Notes: a model not told the origin generated them from the sequence alone. DNA of 64,000 nucleotides from Microbacterium sp. MYb62 (GCF_002979475.1 NZ_PCOY01000019.1:1-64000); one strand, 5' to 3'. Numbered from the stretch's first letter, positions 15,498-24,433 are shown. Numbers and translations: made by a program.

Positions 15498-16295
15498 ATG
15501 GATGATGCCGCGCCGGAGAGCCCGAACCCCGAGGCCCCGGCGGCCTCAAGGAGCCTGCGCCCTGAAGCCCCGGCGGCCTCAAGGAGCCCGAACCCCGAAG
15601 CCCCGGCGGCCTCAAGGAGCCTGGGTCCTGCCACGACGAGCCCTGCCGCGACGGGCCCTGCCGCGACGGGCCCGGGATCGAGCACCCAGCCCGGCTACGG
15701 CGTCGGCCCCTGGCCCGGGGGAGAGGATGCCTGGCCCGAGGGGGACCAGTACGACCGGGAACTCCTCGCTGTCGGCGACACCCGCAACGTGATCGACCGC
15801 TACCGCTACTGGCGGATGGAGGCGATCGTCGCGGATCTCGACACCCAGCGGCATCCGTTCCACGTCGCCATCGAGAACTGGCAGCACGACATGAACATCG
15901 GGTCGATCGTGCGCAGTGCCAACGCGTTCCTCGCCGACACCGTGCACATCATCGGTCGCCGCCGCTGGAACAAGCGCGGTGCCATGGTCACCGACCGGTA
16001 CCAGCACGTCGTGCATCACGAAGACGTCGAGGCGTTCGCGGCGTGGGCCGACGCCGAGGGGCTGCCGATCATCGCGGTCGACAATGTCGACGGCGCCGTC
16101 CCCGTCGACAAGGCGGATCTCCCGCAACGCTGCGTCCTGCTGTTCGGCCAGGAGGGGCCGGGGCTGTCGGCCGAAGCGCTCGCCGCGGCGTCCGCCCACA
16201 TCGAGATCACCCAGTACGGGTCGACGCGCTCGATCAACGCCAGCGCCGCCGCCGCCGTGATCATGTACGAGTGGTGCCGCAGATACGCGCGCTGA
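15498..16295 (+). CDS. TrmH/SpoU-family RNA 2'-O-methyltransferase with repeat-bearing N-terminal tail
   Basis: The C-terminal 160 residues form a SPOUT methyltransferase knot. Motif 1 is the Asn/Arg stretch NIGSIVRSANAF, motif 2 is VLLFGQEGPGLS, and motif 3 is QYGSTRSINASAAAAVIMYEW. It should methylate a ribose in tRNA or rRNA using SAM. The first 100 residues are Pro/Ala-rich and disordered, including three copies of EAPAASRS-x2-P, and are absent from the family core. ATG 15498 lies six bases after TAGCCT (15486-15491), so the tail is probably really translated. It is a single-gene unit. Confidence 0.88.
   Translation: MDDAAPESPNPEAPAASRSLRPEAPAASRSPNPEAPAASRSLGPATTSPAATGPAATGPGSSTQPGYGVGPWPGGEDAWPEGDQYDRELLAVGDTRNVIDRYRYWRMEAIVADLDTQRHPFHVAIENWQHDMNIGSIVRSANAFLADTVHIIGRRRWNKRGAMVTDRYQHVVHHEDVEAFAAWADAEGLPIIAVDNVDGAVPVDKADLPQRCVLLFGQEGPGLSAEALAAASAHIEITQYGSTRSINASAAAAVIMYEWCRRYAR
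15531..15629 (+). repeat. 33-bp tandem repeat, three units, in the trmH-like gene
   Basis: Units 15531-15563, 15564-15596 and 15597-15629 are nearly identical and in frame. Each encodes 11 residues of a Pro/Ala/Ser-rich linker ahead of the methyltransferase domain. Confidence 0.9.
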
Positions 16296-16362
16296 CGCTG
16301 CAGGTGCCTCTCGACAGGCGGTGACCGCGGGCGTAGCGTGAGTGCCGATCGAGGAGGCCGAC

Positions 16363-16830
16363 ATGGCAGGCGTCACACCCATCCGTCCGTATCTGTGGTT
16401 CGTCGACACCGCGCAGGAGGCGATGGACTACTACGTCTCGGTGTTCCCGAATTCGTCGATCGACAGTGTGACCTTCTATCCGGATGAGAACCTCAGCACG
16501 CATTTCGAGGGGATGTCGGGGAAGATCATCAACGGCGAGTTCACTCTGAACGGCACGCGGTTCGGCTGCATCGACGGAGGACCGGCGTTCGCCTTCAACG
16601 AGGCGATCTCCTTCGTGATCGAGTGCGCCGACCAGGCGGAGATCGACCACTACTGGGCGGCGCTCTCGGCGGTGCCGGATTCCGAGGCGTGCGGCTGGTG
16701 CAAGGACCGGTTCGGTGTCAGTTGGCAGGTGGTCCCCGCCGGCCTCGACCTGCTGCAGCAGCGGCCGGAGCAGATCCAGACGCTGATGCACATGAAGAAG
16801 ATCGTGATCTCGGAGCTCGAGAACGCCTGA
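16363..16830 (+). CDS. PhnB-like VOC family protein
   Basis: The 155-residue protein belongs to the PhnB/3-demethylubiquinone methyltransferase-like VOC group: IRPYLWFVDTAQEAMDYYVSVFPNS at the start, GEFTLNGTRFGCIDGGPAFAFNEAISFVIEC in the middle, and CGWCKDRFGVSWQVVP near the end. Despite the family name, these proteins are not established methyltransferases and the ligand is unknown. A strong GAGGAGG site (16351-16357) lies five bases before ATG 16363, so an upstream GTG is not used. It is a single gene, convergent with a small membrane protein. Confidence 0.85.
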   Translation: MAGVTPIRPYLWFVDTAQEAMDYYVSVFPNSSIDSVTFYPDENLSTHFEGMSGKIINGEFTLNGTRFGCIDGGPAFAFNEAISFVIECADQAEIDHYWAALSAVPDSEACGWCKDRFGVSWQVVPAGLDLLQQRPEQIQTLMHMKKIVISELENA

Positions 16831-16871
16831 TCCCGCACCTCCGCCCCCGCAGCCGAGCGCTTCCGCAAGGG

Positions 16872-17126
16872 TCAGCCGCGGTCGATGCCGAACAGGTGAC
16901 GCGAGATCGCGTTGACGTCGCGATCCAGATGGTCGATGCGCCCGTGGAGGGCGCGGATATCGGTTCGTGCGCTTTCGATTCCGCTGCCGAACTCCGCCCG
17001 CATACCTTCGAAGCCGTTCTGCATCGATCGCAGGAGCATCGTCGACATGAGCGTCATCGTGCCGAACATCCCGGCGGCGAACACGCCGATCAGTGTCCAG
17101 ACCTGTGGTTCCGTCATCCCCAGCAT
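16872..17126 (-). CDS. Small membrane coiled-coil protein, third of this type
   Basis: The 84-residue product has one transmembrane helix (about residues 9-32) followed by a charged helix with Ile and Leu at coiled-coil spacing (IRALHGRIDHLDRDVNAISRHL). It has the same plan as the two proteins at 7642-8110 but different sequence. No named family is recognised. ATG 17126 follows a GACACT hexamer by six bases; ATG 17117 is an alternative that would drop three residues. The 146 bases between it and the next gene hold nothing that I can identify. Confidence 0.6.
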   Translation of the reverse strand: MLGMTEPQVWTLIGVFAAGMFGTMTLMSTMLLRSMQNGFEGMRAEFGSGIESARTDIRALHGRIDHLDRDVNAISRHLFGIDRG

Positions 17127-17272
17127 CCCTTCAGTGTCCCCCGATCATCGCCGATGGCGCCAGGTTCGGCGGCCTAGTATTCCGCGGAATCCGGCTGTTG
17201 TGAGGAAGTCGCTTCCTGCCGAGTCGGTGCAGTTTCAGATGCGGCCCGGCGATGCGTCGTCGACCGCGCCTC

Positions 17273-18196
17273 TCAGCTCAATCGAGCGGCGATCGTGATC
17301 TCGTCGTCGACCGTGATGCGCACGTCGTGCAGGCGCGGACCGGAGTCGCCGATGCCGAGGCTCTCGTTCAGGTCGTGGGTGCGTCCGATCTCGGCGCGGA
17401 TCGTCTTGCGTGCCGTCCGCAGCGCGAGGGCGATCAGCGGGTTGCCGCTGCTCACCTGCACGTCGCGCACGGTGACGATGCCGTCGGGGTGCACGCCGAT
17501 GCGGGCCATCGCGCGCGCGGAGGCGGGGACGACCCGCCAGCGGACGCTCGCCGCACCATCGACGCGGATGCCGTCGGCTCCGTCCGGCGCGACGGTCACC
17601 GTGAGTCGTCGCAGACGCACGCCACCGGCCCTCAGCGCGGGGCGGAGGACGGCGGTCAGCAGCGGGGTCAGATCCGACGCCGCCAGCGACGCCAGGAACG
17701 AGCCGCGCATCCCGGCTCCGTCTCCGGCGATCTCGATACCGAATCGACTCTCCGGCCGGCCGGCGACGGCGGGCGCCGCATGAACGAGCCATTCGATCGG
17801 GGCGTCGTGCACCTGGGCGTCGACCACGAGCGGAATGCCCTCGACGCGGACGGGCTGCGCGGTCAGTCGTATCCTGCGGGCGGTTCCCGTCCGACGGCGC
17901 AGAACCGCGGGGGTCGGCGAGGGGACGGATGCGGACGGGACGGATGCGGACGGGACGGATGAGGACGGGACGGATGCGCCCTGTTTCGGGGCGCGCACAC
18001 GGAGTCCCACCGCGCTCGCGTCGAGCGTCAGATGCTCCAGGTCGTCCCCGTCGAGCTCGCACGAGACGCGCACGTCGTCGAGTCCGCGCACCTCGATCTC
18101 CGACTCGTCGGGGCGGAGCGAGGCTCGCATCCATCGGGTGACGGTGGCGGCATCCCCCGGCCACTCCTGATCTTCCCGCCAGGTCGTCGTCGTCAT
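17273..18196 (-). CDS. Conserved hypothetical protein, LmeA/DUF2993-like
   Basis: The 307-residue protein has no signal peptide or membrane helix. Its second half (about residues 170-305) alternates strands and resembles the lipid-binding LmeA (DUF2993) fold, with the ending GPRLHDVRITVDDEITIAARL; this family call is tentative. Residues 75-95 are a low-complexity Ser/Val/Pro/Ala hinge made by a 15-bp repeat. The start overlaps the stop of the MATE gene by four bases (ATGA), so it is the second gene of a two-gene operon. A role with the transporter is possible but unproven. Confidence 0.6.
   Translation of the reverse strand: MTTTTWREDQEWPGDAATVTRWMRASLRPDESEIEVRGLDDVRVSCELDGDDLEHLTLDASAVGLRVRAPKQGASVPSSSVPSASVPSASVPSPTPAVLRRRTGTARRIRLTAQPVRVEGIPLVVDAQVHDAPIEWLVHAAPAVAGRPESRFGIEIAGDGAGMRGSFLASLAASDLTPLLTAVLRPALRAGGVRLRRLTVTVAPDGADGIRVDGAASVRWRVVPASARAMARIGVHPDGIVTVRDVQVSSGNPLIALALRTARKTIRAEIGRTHDLNESLGIGDSGPRLHDVRITVDDEITIAARLS
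17924..17980 (-). repeat. 15-bp in-frame tandem repeat, three units plus part
   Basis: Units begin at 17924, 17939 and 17954, with a partial fourth at 17969. Each encodes five residues of the Ser-Val-Pro-Ser-Ala hinge in the LmeA-like protein. Confidence 0.85.
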
Positions 18197-19515
18197 GCGG
18201 CAGCTCCCACCCAGCGTCCCGATCGCACGCGCCAGCCGAGAGTGCCGAGCCGCGCGAGCAGGTAGATGCCGAAGAACGCGACGGCGAGCCAGATGAGGCC
18301 GGCCGTGCCGTCGACGCCCGTGGCGGCGATGATCCACAGCGCGGGCAGGAACGGCACCAGGTTCAGACCGCCGGCGATCGCGAGGTACCGCGCGTCGTTC
18401 GCGCCCATGAGCACCCCGTCGAGGACGAACACGACGCCGGCGATCGGCTGGGCGATCGCGAGGACGAGCAGCGCCGGCTGCACGAGGGCTGCGATCTCCG
18501 CGGAGCCCGTGAACACGATGCCGAGCACGCCCGACAGGGCGGCGATCAAACCCCCGACGATCACGCCGAACCAGGCGCCCCAGGCGACGGTGCGGGCCAG
18601 CACGCGGTGCACCTGCTGTTCGTCGCCGGCTCCCAGCTCCTTGCCGATGAGCGCCTGCGCCGCGATCGCGAGTGCGTCGAGCGCGAAGGCCGCGGCCGAG
18701 AAGATCGTGAACACGATCTGCCATCCCGCAAGCTCCTCGGTGCCGATGCCGGTGGCGACCCCGACGGTCGCGAGCAGGGCCACACGCAGGCTCACGGTGC
18801 GCAGGAAGAGCCATCCACCCGAGGTCGCGGTGCTGCGGATCCCGGCCCGCTGGGCACGCAGCGATGCGCTGTGGCGGGTGGCCAGGCGGCGGACCACCAG
18901 CACGTAGGCGGCGACCATGCCCCACTGGGCGGTCACGGTGCCGGCGGCGGAACCCGCGATGCCCCAGCCGAATCCGTAGATGAACAGCCAGTTGAGCAGG
19001 GCGTTGACGCCGAAGCCGAGCCCCGCGATCCACAGCGGCGTCATGGTGTCCTGCATGCCGCGCAGCAGTCCGGTCGCCGCGAAGACGATGAGCATCGCCG
19101 GCAGTCCCCACATCGAGATGACCAGATACTCGTTCGCCTGCGCGGCCACGGCGTCGCTCGCACCGAACAACGACACGAGCCACGGCGACGAGACGGCGCC
19201 GACCACGGCGAGCACGGCGCCGAGCCCCAGCGCCAGCCACATCCCGTTGACGCCGACGGACACGGCCTCGCCCGGCTGCCCCGCACCGAAACGACGGGCG
19301 ACCGCCGGAGTGGTCGAGTAGGCGAGGAAGACCATGAGCCCGACGATGGTCTGCAGCACGGCGCCGGCGATGCCGAGCCCGGCGAGCGGCGTCGTGCCGA
19401 GGTGCCCGACCAGCGCCGCATCCACGATCAGGAACGCGGGTTCTGCGATGAGCGCGCCGAGTGCGGGGACGGCGAGGCGCAGGATCTCTCGGTTGAGGGA
19501 GGCGCGCGCGATCAT
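18193..19515 (-). CDS. MATE-family (DinF-like) efflux transporter
   Basis: The 440-residue protein has twelve hydrophobic segments in two six-helix halves, as in MATE exporters that expel cationic drugs by proton or sodium antiport. The opening EILRLAVPALGALIAEPAFLIVDAALVGHLG and the GxGxAT-like loops match the DinF branch. ATG 19515 follows TAGGCT (19527-19522) by six bases, although the six bases themselves contain GGAGG and could also act as a ribosome site. It is coupled by ATGA to the downstream LmeA-like gene. No regulator is adjacent and the substrate is unknown. Confidence 0.9.
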   Translation of the reverse strand: MIARASLNREILRLAVPALGALIAEPAFLIVDAALVGHLGTTPLAGLGIAGAVLQTIVGLMVFLAYSTTPAVARRFGAGQPGEAVSVGVNGMWLALGLGAVLAVVGAVSSPWLVSLFGASDAVAAQANEYLVISMWGLPAMLIVFAATGLLRGMQDTMTPLWIAGLGFGVNALLNWLFIYGFGWGIAGSAAGTVTAQWGMVAAYVLVVRRLATRHSASLRAQRAGIRSTATSGGWLFLRTVSLRVALLATVGVATGIGTEELAGWQIVFTIFSAAAFALDALAIAAQALIGKELGAGDEQQVHRVLARTVAWGAWFGVIVGGLIAALSGVLGIVFTGSAEIAALVQPALLVLAIAQPIAGVVFVLDGVLMGANDARYLAIAGGLNLVPFLPALWIIAATGVDGTAGLIWLAVAFFGIYLLARLGTLGWRVRSGRWVGAAA

Positions 19516-19648
19516 CCTCCGAGCCTATGACCTCGTGCCGACCTCGCCGCTCCGTCTGCCGGGTGCCGGAGCCTGCGACGGGTGCCGGACGTGGGGATCG
19601 GGGGCCCGTCGTAGTGTGGAGGGGAACTCGATGCCACGGAGGTGCATC

Positions 19649-20200
19649 ATGACCGATCCCAGGGAAGCGGCGGCACGATACCTGGCCGCGCAGCAGCAGG
19701 ATCAGAACGCGGACGGCGACGAGGAGTCGGGGACACCGCCCGGGATCGCCGCGGCCGTCGATCGCGCCGCCTTCATCGAGACGGCCATCCAGGTGGCGAT
19801 CCGCCGCGGCGAGTTCGACGATCTGCCCGGTGCCGGCAAGCCCCTCGAGGGCCTCGGCACCCACCACGACCCGGACTGGTGGATCCGCCGCAAGATCGAG
19901 ACCGAGAACCTGACCGGTCTCGGACCACCCGCCATCTTGCTGCGCACCGAGGACCAGGAGCTGAACGATCAGCTCGACCTGCTCGGCCGGGAGTCGGATG
20001 TGCGGGATGTGCTTGACGACTTCAACCGCCGTGTGCGGGAGGCGCGACGTCAGCTCCAGGGCGGCCCTCCCGTGGTGACCGAGCCGCGCGACGTCGACGT
20101 CGAGGTCGCCGCGTGGGCGGAGCGCCGAGCCGCGCGGCCGATCGCCCCGCCGGTCGAGCAGCAGCGGCGACGGCGCTTCGGGATACGTCGCCGGGGCTGA
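19649..20200 (+). CDS. DUF1992 (DnaJ C28-like) domain protein
   Basis: The 183-residue protein carries the DUF1992 core, residues 35-110: the FIETAIQVAIRRGEFDDLPGAGKPL stretch and DWWIRRKIETENL. The domain is found in bacteria and as DNAJC28 in animals; no J-domain is present here and no activity is established. ATG 19649 has GGAGGT five bases upstream. ATG 19631 would add six residues and is less likely because it is only 14 bases after the -10-like TAGTGT (19612-19617). The C-terminus is highly basic. It stands alone. Confidence 0.82.
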   Translation: MTDPREAAARYLAAQQQDQNADGDEESGTPPGIAAAVDRAAFIETAIQVAIRRGEFDDLPGAGKPLEGLGTHHDPDWWIRRKIETENLTGLGPPAILLRTEDQELNDQLDLLGRESDVRDVLDDFNRRVREARRQLQGGPPVVTEPRDVDVEVAAWAERRAARPIAPPVEQQRRRRFGIRRRG

Positions 20201-20271
20201 CCGGTACCCGGAGCCGTGCGATCCGCCGCGATCCTCCCCGAGTGGGGGAGGCGGGTCATAGGCTGGAGCGC

Positions 20272-22236
20272 ATGACTGACGTTCTTCCCGTGGGCCTCGC
20301 CCTTGATGAGTTCAGCTCCGACATCCGCCCGCAGGACGACCTCTATCGCCACGTGAACGGCGCCTGGCTCGCCCGCACCGAGATCCCCGGCGACAAGGCG
20401 CGGTGGGGCTCGTTCCACCTTCTCGCCGAGCAGGCCGAGAAGGATGTGCGCACGATCATCGAGGAATCGCAGGATGCCGCGGAGGGCACGCTCGCCCGCA
20501 AGATCGGCGATCTGTTCGCGAGTTTCATGGACACCGAGCGCATCGATGCCGCCGGGGTCACACCGCTGGCCGAGACCCTCGCCGAGATCGACGCGATCGA
20601 CGGCATCCCGGCATTCCTGCGCACCGTCGGCACCTACGACCGCGACGGCCGTGCCGCCGTCATCGGGCTCTACGTCGACGGAGACCCCGGCGACCCCGAG
20701 CGCTACCTGCCGGTGCTCGTGCAGGCCGGCCTGTCCCTGCCGGACGAGAGCTACTTCCGCCTCGACACGTTCGCCGACACCCGGGCGGCGTACCGCGCGC
20801 ACCTCGAGCGTCTGCTCGGACTGGCCGGCATCGCGGGCGCCGCGGCGAACGCCGACCGGGCGATCACGCTCGAGACCGAGCTCGCGGGACACCATTGGGA
20901 CAACGTGCGCAGCCGCGACGCGGTGGCCACCTACAACCTCAAGAAGTGGGACGAGCTGCAGGCGCTCGCGGGCGTCGACCTGACTCCGTGGCGCGAGGCG
21001 GTCTCGCCGTCGAACCCCGCGGCCTTCGACGAGGTCGTCGTCTCGCAGCCCAGCTTCTTCGAGGGCCTCGGCTCACTGCTGACTCCCGAGCGTCTGGACG
21101 ACTGGAAGGCGTGGCTGCGGGCCAAGGCCGTGCACGCGGCGGCCCCGTACCTGACCGACGACCTCGTGCAGGAGAACTTCTCGTTCTACGGCACCGAGCT
21201 CACCGGCGTCCCGACGATCCGTGAGCGCTGGAAGCGGGGTGTCTCGCTCACCGAGGGCGCGCTGGGCGAGGCGATCGGCAAGGTCTACGTCGAGCGGCAC
21301 TACCCGCCGACGGCGAAGGCCGCGATGGACGAGCTGGTCGCGAACCTCATCGAGGCCTACCGGCAGAGCATCACCGAGCTCGAGTGGATGACGGCCGAGA
21401 CGCGCGAGCGCGCTCTCGCGAAGCTCGATTCCTTCACGCCGAAGATCGGGCACCCCGAGGTGTGGCGCGACTACTCGAGCCTCGAGATCGATCGGGCCGA
21501 CCTGTTCGGCAACGTGCGCCGTGCGTCGATCTTCGAGCATGACCGCAACGTCGACAAGGTGGGCAAGCCCATCGACCGCACCGAGTGGCACATGCCCCCG
21601 CAGATGGTCAACGCCTACTACAACCCGTCGATGAACGAGATCGTGTTCCCCGCGGCGATCCTGCAGTACCCCTTCTTCGACGCCGGTCGGGATGCCGCCG
21701 CCAACTACGGCGGCATCGGCGCGGTCATCGGCCACGAGATCGGTCACGGCTTCGACGACCAGGGCAGCCGCTACGACGGCGACGGCCGGCTGCAGGACTG
21801 GTGGACGGACGCCGACCGCTCGGCGTTCGAGGAGCGCACGAAGGCGCTCATCGCGCAGTATGACGCGCTGGTGCCCGAGGGTCTCGACGCCGAGCACCAT
21901 GTGAACGGCGCTCTCACGATCGGTGAGAACATCGGCGACCTCGGGGGACTGGGCATCGCGCTCAAGGCCTACGAGCTGTCGCTGAACGGCGCCGAGGCGC
22001 CCGTGATCGACGGCTATACGGGCGTGCAGCGGCTGCTGCTGTCGTGGGCGCAGGTGTGGCAGCAGAAGAGCCGGGACGCCGAGACGCTGCGGCTGCTGAC
22101 GATCGACCCGCACTCGCCGAACGAGTTCCGCTGCAACCAGATCGTGCGCAACATCGGCGCCTTCTACGAGGCGTTCGGCGTGAGCGAGACCGATGCGCTC
22201 TGGCTGCCGGAGGCATCGCGAGTGACCATCTGGTGA
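20272..22236 (+). CDS. M13-family (neprilysin/PepO) zinc metallopeptidase
   Basis: The 654-residue enzyme is an M13 oligopeptidase. The catalytic site is intact: GHEIGHGFDDQGS (HExxH), the third zinc ligand in GENIGDLGGL, and the NAYYNPSMNEIVFPAAIL substrate-binding block before it. The C-terminus WLPEASRVTIW fits the family. No signal peptide or membrane anchor is present, so it is cytoplasmic, as is common in actinobacteria, and probably degrades small peptides. ATG 20272 follows TAGGCT (20259-20264) by seven bases, ruling out the longer frame. It is a single gene. Confidence 0.95.
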   Translation: MTDVLPVGLALDEFSSDIRPQDDLYRHVNGAWLARTEIPGDKARWGSFHLLAEQAEKDVRTIIEESQDAAEGTLARKIGDLFASFMDTERIDAAGVTPLAETLAEIDAIDGIPAFLRTVGTYDRDGRAAVIGLYVDGDPGDPERYLPVLVQAGLSLPDESYFRLDTFADTRAAYRAHLERLLGLAGIAGAAANADRAITLETELAGHHWDNVRSRDAVATYNLKKWDELQALAGVDLTPWREAVSPSNPAAFDEVVVSQPSFFEGLGSLLTPERLDDWKAWLRAKAVHAAAPYLTDDLVQENFSFYGTELTGVPTIRERWKRGVSLTEGALGEAIGKVYVERHYPPTAKAAMDELVANLIEAYRQSITELEWMTAETRERALAKLDSFTPKIGHPEVWRDYSSLEIDRADLFGNVRRASIFEHDRNVDKVGKPIDRTEWHMPPQMVNAYYNPSMNEIVFPAAILQYPFFDAGRDAAANYGGIGAVIGHEIGHGFDDQGSRYDGDGRLQDWWTDADRSAFEERTKALIAQYDALVPEGLDAEHHVNGALTIGENIGDLGGLGIALKAYELSLNGAEAPVIDGYTGVQRLLLSWAQVWQQKSRDAETLRLLTIDPHSPNEFRCNQIVRNIGAFYEAFGVSETDALWLPEASRVTIW

Positions 22237-22347
22237 CCAATCGTCCGACTCTGTGAAGCATCCCCCGGCGGTGGGGTTACGATAGCCCTGCCGCCGGGGA
22301 GAGTCTCCCCTCGGTATCCCGCACATCCACCCCCCTTAAGGATCAGC

Positions 22348-23313
22348 GTGGGCGCTCTCGAGCCTGGTGAAGGGTTCCGCAACTCCTCGGCCCCCGAGTC
22401 CCTCGGAGGTGCCCAGGAGGCCTCGGGCACGGGTCGCCGGTCGCAGCGAACCAGTCGGCGGCTCCCTCGACGCGCCGCCGCCGGACGCCGCTCGTTCACC
22501 GCGACGCTCCGCTCGCTGGAGGGCCTGGTCGATTCCGGTGCGCAGGTCTCCGTGCACGTCGTCGACCTCGACAACCACGTGCACGTGCTCGCCGGCGACG
22601 ACCATGTGACGATGCCCGTCGCAGGCCTCGGCGTGGTCCCCTTGCTCATCGAGGTCGCCGCAGGGTTCCAGAGCGGGGCGCTCGACCCGTTCGAGATCGT
22701 CGAGCGCGAGAGCGTCGAGGCCGTGGAGACCTCGGGGCTGTGGCGGCATCTGCATGCGCCGGCGCTGCCTCTGGAGGATCTCGCCGTGCTGGCCGCGACC
22801 GCCGGCGACCCCATCGCGGTGAACGCCCTGCTGCAGAAGGTCGGACACGACCGGGTCCGCGAACGCATCGAGGCGCTGGGACTGCGCCGCACCGCGCTGC
22901 TCGACCGCTTCCGCGACCGCCGTGGTCCCGATGACGCCCCGCAGGTGGCCGTGGGTTCCGCGCGAGAGCTCGCCGGACTCTTCTCGGCCCTCGTGAACTC
23001 GCAGGTCGTCGACGCCGCGGTCAGCGCCCAGGTGTCGGAGTGGCTGAGCCTCAACCAGGATCTGAGCCTGGTCGCGGCATCCACGGGCCTCGACCCGTTC
23101 GCACACGATCACGATGCGCACGGCCTGCTGTTCGTGAACAAGACCGGCCGCGACCGCGGCGTGCGTGCCGAGGCCGGCGTGCTGGCCGGACCGCGTGCCG
23201 GTGTCGCCTACTCGCTCATCGTCTGCTTCGACGATCTCTCGATCACGCACCGTCTGCGCGCGCACGATGCCTTCCGGGTGCTCGGTGTCGAGCTCATGGA
23301 GTACACGCACTGA
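22348..23313 (+). CDS. Class A beta-lactamase-like protein lacking the catalytic Ser and Lys
   Basis: The 321-residue protein follows the serine hydrolase/class A beta-lactamase fold after a 50-residue Arg/Ser-rich tail. In such proteins the nucleophile motif reads S-x-x-K. Here the aligned stretch is MPVAGLGVVPLLIEV, with Gly and Val instead of Ser and Lys. The SDN motif has become GDP (ATAGDPIAVNALL), yet the KTG motif survives (FVNKTGRDRG). It therefore looks like a fold-preserved pseudoenzyme, perhaps a binding protein. No export signal is seen. GTG 22348 is preceded by AAGGA. TACGAT (22278-22283) is the probable -10. Confidence 0.72.
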   Translation: MGALEPGEGFRNSSAPESLGGAQEASGTGRRSQRTSRRLPRRAAAGRRSFTATLRSLEGLVDSGAQVSVHVVDLDNHVHVLAGDDHVTMPVAGLGVVPLLIEVAAGFQSGALDPFEIVERESVEAVETSGLWRHLHAPALPLEDLAVLAATAGDPIAVNALLQKVGHDRVRERIEALGLRRTALLDRFRDRRGPDDAPQVAVGSARELAGLFSALVNSQVVDAAVSAQVSEWLSLNQDLSLVAASTGLDPFAHDHDAHGLLFVNKTGRDRGVRAEAGVLAGPRAGVAYSLIVCFDDLSITHRLRAHDAFRVLGVELMEYTH

Positions 23314-23342
23314 CCCTGTCGTCACCTCGCTAACATCGAGGG

Positions 23343-23744
23343 ATGCCCCGACCTGACTGGACCCCGCACCGCCGCGACGACGGCGAGCTGCTCGGGTGGA
23401 TCCACCCCGCCGGCGACGACTGGGTGGCCGTCGATGTACTCGGGCGCCCCGCATCCGCTCCGACCGAGTGGCTCGATGCCGAGGCGGCGCTGGAGGAGCA
23501 CGGCATCGCCTGGCTCGCCGATCCGTGGATGCTGGAGGGCGAAGAGGCGCGTCCGCTGCGGGTGCGCATCCTCGAGGTGACTCCCGACGAGGAGGGGGTG
23601 CCCGGTCGGATCGTGGTGAAGATCGACGACTTCGGCGACATGACCCGCCCGGCGACCGCGCAGTTCATCCTGTCGTGGCCCATCCCCGATCGGCTGCGCC
23701 CGCCACGCGAGGGTGATCCGGACCCGCGCACGATCTCTCGTTGA
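23343..23744 (+). CDS. Conserved hypothetical protein
   Basis: I do not recognise a family. The 133-residue soluble protein starts with a WTPHRRDDGELLGWIHPAGDDWVAVDVLGR segment and is rich in Trp, Asp and Pro, with alternating strands that suggest a small beta-rich fold. No Cys, signal peptide or membrane segment is present. TAACAT (23331-23336) lies six bases before ATG 23343, so this short gene has its own leaderless start, which supports its being real. The preceding gene ends 29 bases upstream and the next has a separate ribosome site. Confidence 0.65.
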   Translation: MPRPDWTPHRRDDGELLGWIHPAGDDWVAVDVLGRPASAPTEWLDAEAALEEHGIAWLADPWMLEGEEARPLRVRILEVTPDEEGVPGRIVVKIDDFGDMTRPATAQFILSWPIPDRLRPPREGDPDPRTISR

Positions 23745-23801
23745 CGGCGGGCTTCGACTCCCGTAGACCGGAGGGCGACCGCATCGGATGAGGAGCACCG
23801 T

Positions 23802-24395
23802 ATGGGAATCGTCTTCAGCGACATCGCCGTCTCGGCCGACGGCTACGCGACCGGCCTGAACCAGACCGAGGAGAGGCCGTTCGGCGATGTCGACGACGGC
23901 TGGCTGCACAACTGGATGTTCGACGCGTACGAGGAGAACAAGGCGGAGGTCGACGCGATCGTCACCTCGGGCGCGACCATCATGGGTCGCAACATGTTCG
24001 GCCCCGTGCGCGGCGAATGGGATCGGGAATGGCGCGGCTGGTGGGGCCCGAACCCGCCGTACCACAACCCGGTCTTCGTGCTCACGCATCACCCGCATGC
24101 GCCGATCGAGATGGAGGGCGGGACGACCTTCCATTTCGTGACGGAGGGGATCGAGGTGGCGCTCGAGAGGGCGCGGGCGGTCGCCGACGATCAGGACATC
24201 TCGATCGCGGGCGGTGCGCGCACCGTGAACCAGTACCTCGCCGCCGGGCTCCTCGACGAGCTGCGCCTGCACATCACCCCGTGCATCATCGGCGCCGGGG
24301 AGCGCGTCTTCGAGGGCGTGCCGCCGCAGCGGCTCGAGCGGGTCTCGGTGCGCGCGACCTCCCTGGTGACCCACATCACCTACCGCCGGCTCTGA
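23802..24395 (+). CDS. Dihydrofolate reductase family protein (RibD C-terminal domain type)
   Basis: The 197-residue protein has the RibD-C-type reductase fold: IVFSDIAVSADGYATG, VTSGATIMGRNMF, then ISIAGGARTVNQYLAAGLLDELRLHITPCIIGAGERVFEG, the NADPH-binding half. It is a distant paralogue of the 3008-3643 product and is unlikely to act in folate synthesis. ATG 23802 is preceded by GAGGAG at seven bases. The last bases of the gene, including the stop, are duplicated just downstream (24384-24417). It converges on an MFS transporter gene. Confidence 0.85.
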   Translation: MGIVFSDIAVSADGYATGLNQTEERPFGDVDDGWLHNWMFDAYEENKAEVDAIVTSGATIMGRNMFGPVRGEWDREWRGWWGPNPPYHNPVFVLTHHPHAPIEMEGGTTFHFVTEGIEVALERARAVADDQDISIAGGARTVNQYLAAGLLDELRLHITPCIIGAGERVFEGVPPQRLERVSVRATSLVTHITYRRL

Positions 24396-24417
24396 CCTGT
24401 CGCCGGCTCCGACCAGT
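24384..24417 (+). repeat. 17-bp tandem duplication across the stop codon
   Basis: Bases 24384-24400 contain the TGA stop of the reductase gene and are repeated at 24401-24417 with two mismatches (15 of 17 identical). In the second copy the stop has become CGA. Confidence 0.75.
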
Positions 24418-24433
24418 CGGGTGAAGTCCGTCC

